Under the pieces are notes generated by a model, which had not been told where the DNA came from, did no database searches, and saw only the letters and a program-made list of their open reading frames with translations. A program made the translations under genes and the position numbers. A stretch of 36,750 nucleotides of DNA from positions 21,547-58,296 of the forward strand of contig PLSK01000180.1 in NCBI GenBank assembly GCA_003165155.1, in the 5' to 3' direction. Below, one piece after another: positions 33,235 to 36,750 of this stretch; the stretch's first letter is position 1, and the number at the start of each line of letters is the position of its first letter. Source of the DNA: Mycobacterium sp. Its GTDB lineage: Bacteria; Actinomycetota; Actinomycetes; Mycobacteriales; Mycobacteriaceae.

Positions 33235-33735
33235 CTACCGTGGAGCACTGCTGAGGCACAAGGCCGGCCGCAACCTCAATACGACCATCGGCAAGTTGGT
33301 GTCTTCGTAGCGGACGGGTTCACCCAAGGTATGGGTCAAGGCATTCTCATGGAGCGCCCACGCTCTGAGGTGGCGTCTCCGGTAGTCGCTGAGAACGTCG
33401 TCGGCCTCCGCTGGAGACAGGACCTCTGCGAGCGCATGTTGCCGACGCCGAAAGCCCGTTGACACCCTCACCTCAGGATTGGCCGCGATGTTCCGGAACC
33501 ACTGGGATCGCTCGCCGAAGACCGACGAAACGATGTATACGTCACGCGCCGGGCGTTGCAGGACCATGAGGACGGCGAAACGTCGTTGTCCTGACTGCCT
33601 GCCCCGGTGCTCCATCATCAGCAGTCGTTTCCCCAACAGGAGGCCGAAACCACTGCGATACAATGAGATTGGAGCCCGCATCAGTTTCCGGTAGCCCACT
33701 CGATGGCCTACAGCATCAACGACCTTCGTCTTCAT
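33235..33735 (-). CDS. Deazaflavin (F420)-dependent nitroreductase-family protein (Ddn-like)
   Basis: A 166-residue protein of the Ddn/split-barrel family: a basic N-terminal helix (YRKLMRAPISLYRSGFG), then LLLGKRLLMMEHRGRQSGQRR, the family's G-R-x-S-G region, then VYIVSSVFG and WFRNIAANPEVRV. Relatives in mycobacteria use reduced F420 to reduce quinones or lipids at the membrane, and activate pretomanid in one case. The ATG at 33735 is chosen by family start; an ATG at 33756 is possible and neither has a clear ribosome site. It is the last gene of a four-gene minus-strand operon. Confidence 0.8.
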   Translation of the reverse strand: MKTKVVDAVGHRVGYRKLMRAPISLYRSGFGLLLGKRLLMMEHRGRQSGQRRFAVLMVLQRPARDVYIVSSVFGERSQWFRNIAANPEVRVSTGFRRRQHALAEVLSPAEADDVLSDYRRRHLRAWALHENALTHTLGEPVRYEDTNLPMVVLRLRPALCLSSAPR

Positions 33736-33790
33736 GGCTCGACCGCAGGAAATCATGCGATGCCCGGCCCTCGTCGTCCAATTGGCCCGA

Positions 33791-34603
33791 TTAAGCCGTT
33801 GCCGTGGCCTTGTCTCGCATGGGTGACGAGTGTCGACCGCGGAGGGTGACCGCGGTCGAAATGGCGGCCTGCATGCCGCCGAAGACGAGCACGATGGAAA
33901 TGGCCGCGGCCAGCCAGACGACCGGCAGCGATGTCGTGGAGTTTTGCGCCAGCATGACTGGCCACTGCGTGGCCACTAAGATTCCCACTGCCGAGCCGGG
34001 AATGGTCGCGATGACTGCCAAGGGGGTCCACGCCGCTTTTGGGCAACTCAAGACCCAATGAACGGCGAATCCACAGCTTAGTGCGATGGCCGACATCACG
34101 AACGGAATCGTGATCGACAATCCGTACTGGAAGAAGTTCGGTTGCGGTCCGTAGTAGATGTGCACGCCGGCCAACGTCGACGGAAGTTCGATGATCACAT
34201 CCAGCACCGCGATGGCACCGAAGATGCGCCACAGACCCGCCGACGAGATCCCGTCCGTCAGGGCTCGGTGGACGACAAAGGCTCCCAGTCCCACATACCA
34301 TGGGTAGCCGATCAGCAAGTACAGCGGCATCGGGGTCCCGTAGAGGTCCATCGTGATCAACGGGCTGTTGACTGGATACCAGACGAGCATGAGGCGGTCG
34401 AGGATCGGCTCGTTGGCGAACATTGCGAAGAACCCGCCGAGCATGCAGTACAACGGCATTGGATCGCGATGACGGACGACCCAGCCCAGTGCCCCGATCA
34501 GTGCGATCGACGCTGCAACGATATTGGCGCCCATGAACGTCCATGCCGCCACTGAACCCGCCAGCGCGGCGAATGGTGGATCGGTCAGATCTGAGAATGG
34601 CAA
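33791..34603 (-). CDS. Polytopic membrane protein, about seven segments
   Basis: A 270-residue protein with hydrophobic segments throughout (for example ANIVAASIALIGALGWVV, PLYLLIGYPWYVGLGAFVV, WLAAAISIVLVFGGMQAA). Segment motifs such as ANEPILDRLMLVWYP and GTPMPLYLLIGYPWYVG resemble in layout the AveC-like gene at 17191, but identity is not obvious. The start is a TTG at 34603 after GGAAGG, overlapping the secreted-protein gene upstream by 19 bp, so it is co-translated with it. No function is recognised. Confidence 0.7.
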   Translation of the reverse strand: MPFSDLTDPPFAALAGSVAAWTFMGANIVAASIALIGALGWVVRHRDPMPLYCMLGGFFAMFANEPILDRLMLVWYPVNSPLITMDLYGTPMPLYLLIGYPWYVGLGAFVVHRALTDGISSAGLWRIFGAIAVLDVIIELPSTLAGVHIYYGPQPNFFQYGLSITIPFVMSAIALSCGFAVHWVLSCPKAAWTPLAVIATIPGSAVGILVATQWPVMLAQNSTTSLPVVWLAAAISIVLVFGGMQAAISTAVTLRGRHSSPMRDKATATA

Positions 34604-35181
34604 GGCGGGTCACCTTCCAGGTCGGGTAACGGCGTGGTTCGGACGAGTGACGCCGACCGGCTACTTGGCACCGCATCAGCCCCGCGCCAGGTCATCAAGG
34701 TAGTCACCATGAGCTGGCTGTTGGGGTCGTCGCCGTGGATGCAGTAGATACCTGAGTCGCGTGTCGTCGCGCACCGGGAGCCCCGATGTTCGATGTAGGT
34801 CCGTTCGGGCAGGATTGTTTGCGCCGCCGGTGAGGAAAACCGGGGCTCTTCGGTGTGATACAGCCGAGGGAAGGGGTCGCCGACGAACCATGCGACCTCG
34901 TTTTGACCAGCAGGGGCACCCGGCAGATTACCCGAGCAGCCATAGCTGCCGTCATCGCCAATGCCGCAACGCATGCCCACCGGACTGGTGAACCAGACCC
35001 CGTCCTCGTTGACAACCCTATAGATCCAGGTGCTTGACACGGATCGGTACCCACTGGAATCCGGGTATGGACTCTGGGCGGGCATGGCGTTCGCGGTACC
35101 GGCGAAAGCTGTTGCAATTGTGACGATTATGGCGATACCGCCGACACGCCACAAACGAGGTGAGGCTGTGTTGGGTGTCAT
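34585..35181 (-). CDS. Secreted cysteine-containing protein (paralogue 2)
   Basis: A 198-residue protein with a signal peptide (hydrophobic GGIAIIVTIATAFAGTANA, cleavage likely after ANA or nearby). The mature part has the layout WFTSPVGMRCGIGDDGSYGC, a GNLPGAP turn, VAWFVGD, and two later cysteines (SRCATT, GIYC). The same layout occurs in the upstream gene product, so the two are tandem paralogues, probably with two disulphides. The ATG at 35181 overlaps the upstream stop as ATGA. It resembles small secreted mycobacterial proteins of unknown function. Confidence 0.75.
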   Translation of the reverse strand: MTPNTASPRLWRVGGIAIIVTIATAFAGTANAMPAQSPYPDSSGYRSVSSTWIYRVVNEDGVWFTSPVGMRCGIGDDGSYGCSGNLPGAPAGQNEVAWFVGDPFPRLYHTEEPRFSSPAAQTILPERTYIEHRGSRCATTRDSGIYCIHGDDPNSQLMVTTLMTWRGADAVPSSRSASLVRTTPLPDLEGDPPCHSQI

Positions 35182-35747
35182 GTGCCGTTCAGCCAGGTGT
35201 GTGTCGGAGTGATGAGAAAACGAAATGGCCCGCGTTCGCAGTAAGTGCTGAGGTCGACCGTGGTGCCGCACCTGGTGCCCTCCACAGAGATATAGGACAG
35301 CGGAGGAATGGGAGTCGACCCGCGCGTCTGCGGAAATCTGATGGCCAAGGTCCAGTCATAGTGCACGCGGGTGTCGCCGGTGATCCATCCGATCCTGTCG
35401 ATCCCCGGTGGTGCTCCGGGAATGCCGCCGGCTCCGGGAATGCCGCCGGTGCAGCCGAAACTTCCCCGGAACCAAATTCCGCAGCTGAGCCCTTGTGCGG
35501 TGGTGAACCAGTAGCCGGGTTGATCCGGCAGCGATGCGCCAGGCGGATCGGACATCGCATAGGGCGCGGCACCGATTTCGGTGAAGTAGCGCAATTCAGG
35601 GTAGGGATGCGGTGCCTGGTCTGCCGGCGGTTCGGCGTGAATAAGTGGAGGCGTAGACAGCATCACGAGGCTGACGACGACGGCGAAAACCTGCGTCCAG
35701 CGTGGCCACCCCCGGCGGGAGGTATGGATACGAGGCGCTTGGGTCAT
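35178..35747 (-). CDS. Secreted cysteine-containing protein (paralogue 1)
   Basis: A 189-residue protein with a basic N-terminus, a hydrophobic signal segment (VFAVVVSLVMLSTPPLIHA) and a mature domain with WFTTAQGLSCGIWFRGSFGC, a Gly/Pro-rich IPGAGGIPGAPPG loop, IGWITGD, and later cysteines (TRCGTT, STYC). Four cysteines align with those of the downstream paralogue. The ATG at 35747 follows GGAG. It is the first gene of the operon 35747-33235, whose promoter at 35928-35890 carries the shared TACGCATA motif. The glycine/proline loop has an internal repeat (IPGAGG, IPGAPP). Confidence 0.75.
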   Translation of the reverse strand: MTQAPRIHTSRRGWPRWTQVFAVVVSLVMLSTPPLIHAEPPADQAPHPYPELRYFTEIGAAPYAMSDPPGASLPDQPGYWFTTAQGLSCGIWFRGSFGCTGGIPGAGGIPGAPPGIDRIGWITGDTRVHYDWTLAIRFPQTRGSTPIPPLSYISVEGTRCGTTVDLSTYCERGPFRFLITPTHTWLNGT

Positions 35748-35889
35748 GCACGGACTCCGAGATCGTGGGGCGCTTTTGCGTGGATGTTGCTTCTGCGGCG
35801 GAAGATACAAGCGTCACTGTGACGAAACGGTCGCCCGCCGAAGTGCCGATCGCTGGGTCGGCAAAGTTGTGATGCCGAGCACCCTGGCA

Positions 35890-35928
35890 ACCGTAGCGTG
35901 GTGGACGTCTCGAAGTCAAGTATGCGTA
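35890..35928 (-). promoter_or_regulatory. Promoter of the secreted-protein operon with TACGCATA motif
   Basis: On the minus strand: TACGCATA (35928-35921), one base, -35 TTGACT (35919-35914), an 18-nt spacer, -10 TACGGT (35895-35890). This is the same architecture as the carotenoid oxygenase promoter. The start codon at 35747 implies a leader of about 135 nt. The flanking 35929-36015 is A/T-rich and has no gene. Confidence 0.6.
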
Positions 35929-36015
35929 TTATTAGTGGTATATTCTGCATGAAACTGGCAAGTGCTGACAGAACAATGCGTTGTTTGCAATGTCTAATGG
36001 CTGTATGATTGCGGT

Positions 36016-36480
36016 CTAATGCGCAGGCCTGACCAGGATGACCGACGCCAAGTCGAAGCCGGCGTCGTCGTGCCATGTGCTCGACCCGAATTGCGTGTAC
36101 GAGCAGTCGGGCTTGAACGCCTGCCACTGGAGCATCAAGCCGTGGACGGCGTCGGCTTGTGTTGCGCCGTACCCTGAAAGCTGGATTGCCTTAGTGCCGG
36201 AATACCCGATGGTCGACAGTGCTGGCAGGGGATCGGTGAAGGGCACCGCCGCGCTGCGATGTGCAATGTAGTCGCTGGTTGATTGGTTAGCCATAGCTGC
36301 AACCCGCTCCACGAGCGGATCGGACTGCAGGGGCGCGCAGGCGGACGCGGATCGGACCGCAATCACGGCCTGACCCAATGGTGACTGCGAGTCAGCCCCT
36401 GACGGCGCGACCGTCAGCGCCGAAATTGTCAGCGCCGCCATCGGGATCGAACAGATGGGAAGCATGCGTTGTCGGCGCAT
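36016..36480 (-). CDS. Secreted CAP-like small protein
   Basis: A 154-residue protein with a signal peptide (LPICSIPMAALTISALTVA, then SGAD) and a mature part that reads like the reduced CAP/SCP-type domain found in mycobacteria: VIAVRSASACAPLQSDPLVERVA, MANQSTSDYIAHRS, FTDPLPALSTIGYSG, and a C-terminal LASVILVRP strand. Two cysteines (in SACAP and DCSYT) may form a disulphide. The ATG at 36480 follows GAGG. It is transcribed in the same direction as the operon at 35747, 268 bp upstream of it, so it is probably a separate unit. Function is unknown. Confidence 0.75.
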   Translation of the reverse strand: MRRQRMLPICSIPMAALTISALTVAPSGADSQSPLGQAVIAVRSASACAPLQSDPLVERVAAMANQSTSDYIAHRSAAVPFTDPLPALSTIGYSGTKAIQLSGYGATQADAVHGLMLQWQAFKPDCSYTQFGSSTWHDDAGFDLASVILVRPAH

Positions 36481-36750
36481 CGTCACCTCACTCGTCGAAC
36501 TGCGACGGTAGCCGGTCGCGGAGGCATCACGGTATCGCACTTGAGGCTAGCTTCCTTGCAGTTTGCGTAGGTATACCAGTATTTGCATATTCGGGCTGGC
36601 GTTTCGATACGTCCTGTGGTGCGACTTGCAAAACTGACGATCTTCGCACGACCTGGCGAACCCATCCCTCGCTGCGTACCATCATGCACACAAATCTGGC
36701 TGAATAGCTACGCGGTGCGTAGTTCAGACGGCGCTGTCACGTTATTTGAA
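36481..36750. promoter_or_regulatory. Upstream region of the CAP-like gene
   Basis: No supported gene. On the minus strand TACCGT (36528-36523 area) could be a -10, and TACGCAAA-C-TGC near 36566 is a weak match to the TACGCATA-N-TTG motif. A small inverted repeat CTACGC-GGT-GCGTAG lies at 36708-36722. Confidence 0.3.

Overview
The window looks like a mycobacterial chromosome (Mycobacterium/Mycolicibacterium type). The evidence is high G+C, many GTG/TTG starts, an IS1081-like insertion sequence, fadB/fadA genes of the sizes typical of mycobacteria, and several mycobacterial protein families: AveC-like, DUF2236/MpaB-type, Ddn-type deazaflavin (F420) enzyme, and small secreted cysteine-containing proteins. 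The species cannot be named from the sequence alone.

Left third (1 to about 12150): mobile DNA stacked in a tRNA gene. From the left edge there is the N-terminal part of a tyrosine integrase, a small excisionase, a G-poor leader that is a candidate oriT, a MobF/TrwC relaxase-helicase, and a convergent two-gene cargo operon (alpha/beta hydrolase, then a 797-residue helical-repeat protein). The cargo has visibly lower G+C than its surroundings. The element ends at 8886-8928 in a 43-nt copy of the 3' part of an initiator-type tRNA-Met. A second, decayed element follows (9.0-12.1 kb). It holds a membrane protein, a 32-bp tandem duplication, a frameshifted transposase tail and an intact IS1081-like element, and it ends in a second copy of the same tRNA 3' part at 12068-12110. 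A third short core copy (12135-12148) and a strong intrinsic terminator (12175-12205) mark the return to native chromosome. The intact tRNA is not in the window and should lie to the left.

Right two thirds (12.4-36.75 kb): lipid/isoprenoid-type catabolism and envelope genes. An HSL-type esterase and fadA-fadB lie on the minus strand, followed by an AveC-like membrane protein with a TetR regulator and a second TetR. Next is a plus-strand catabolic run: DUF2236/MpaB-like oxygenase, Baeyer-Villiger monooxygenase, acyl-CoA ligase, aldehyde dehydrogenase, SRPBCC protein and SDR. The last five genes overlap each other by 1-8 nt. Divergent from each other come an acyl-CoA dehydrogenase (minus) and a run of carotenoid-oxygenase, aminoglycoside-phosphotransferase-like kinase and phytoene-desaturase-like genes (plus). 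The right end has a minus-strand operon of two related secreted proteins, a polytopic membrane protein and a Ddn-like enzyme, preceded by a CAP-like secreted protein.

The enzymes fit a scheme in which oxygenases cleave or oxidise a hydrophobic (possibly isoprenoid) substrate to an aldehyde. The aldehyde is oxidised, activated to a CoA ester and beta-oxidised by the acyl-CoA dehydrogenase and FadBA; the substrate is an inference. A shared upstream motif, TACGCATA-N-TTG, occurs before fadA, the carotenoid oxygenase and the secreted-protein operon. In the last two it abuts a -35 element followed by an 18-nt spacer and a TANGGT -10. The most likely undescribed system is the hydrolase plus helical-repeat operon on the mobile element, a candidate defence or toxic-effector module.
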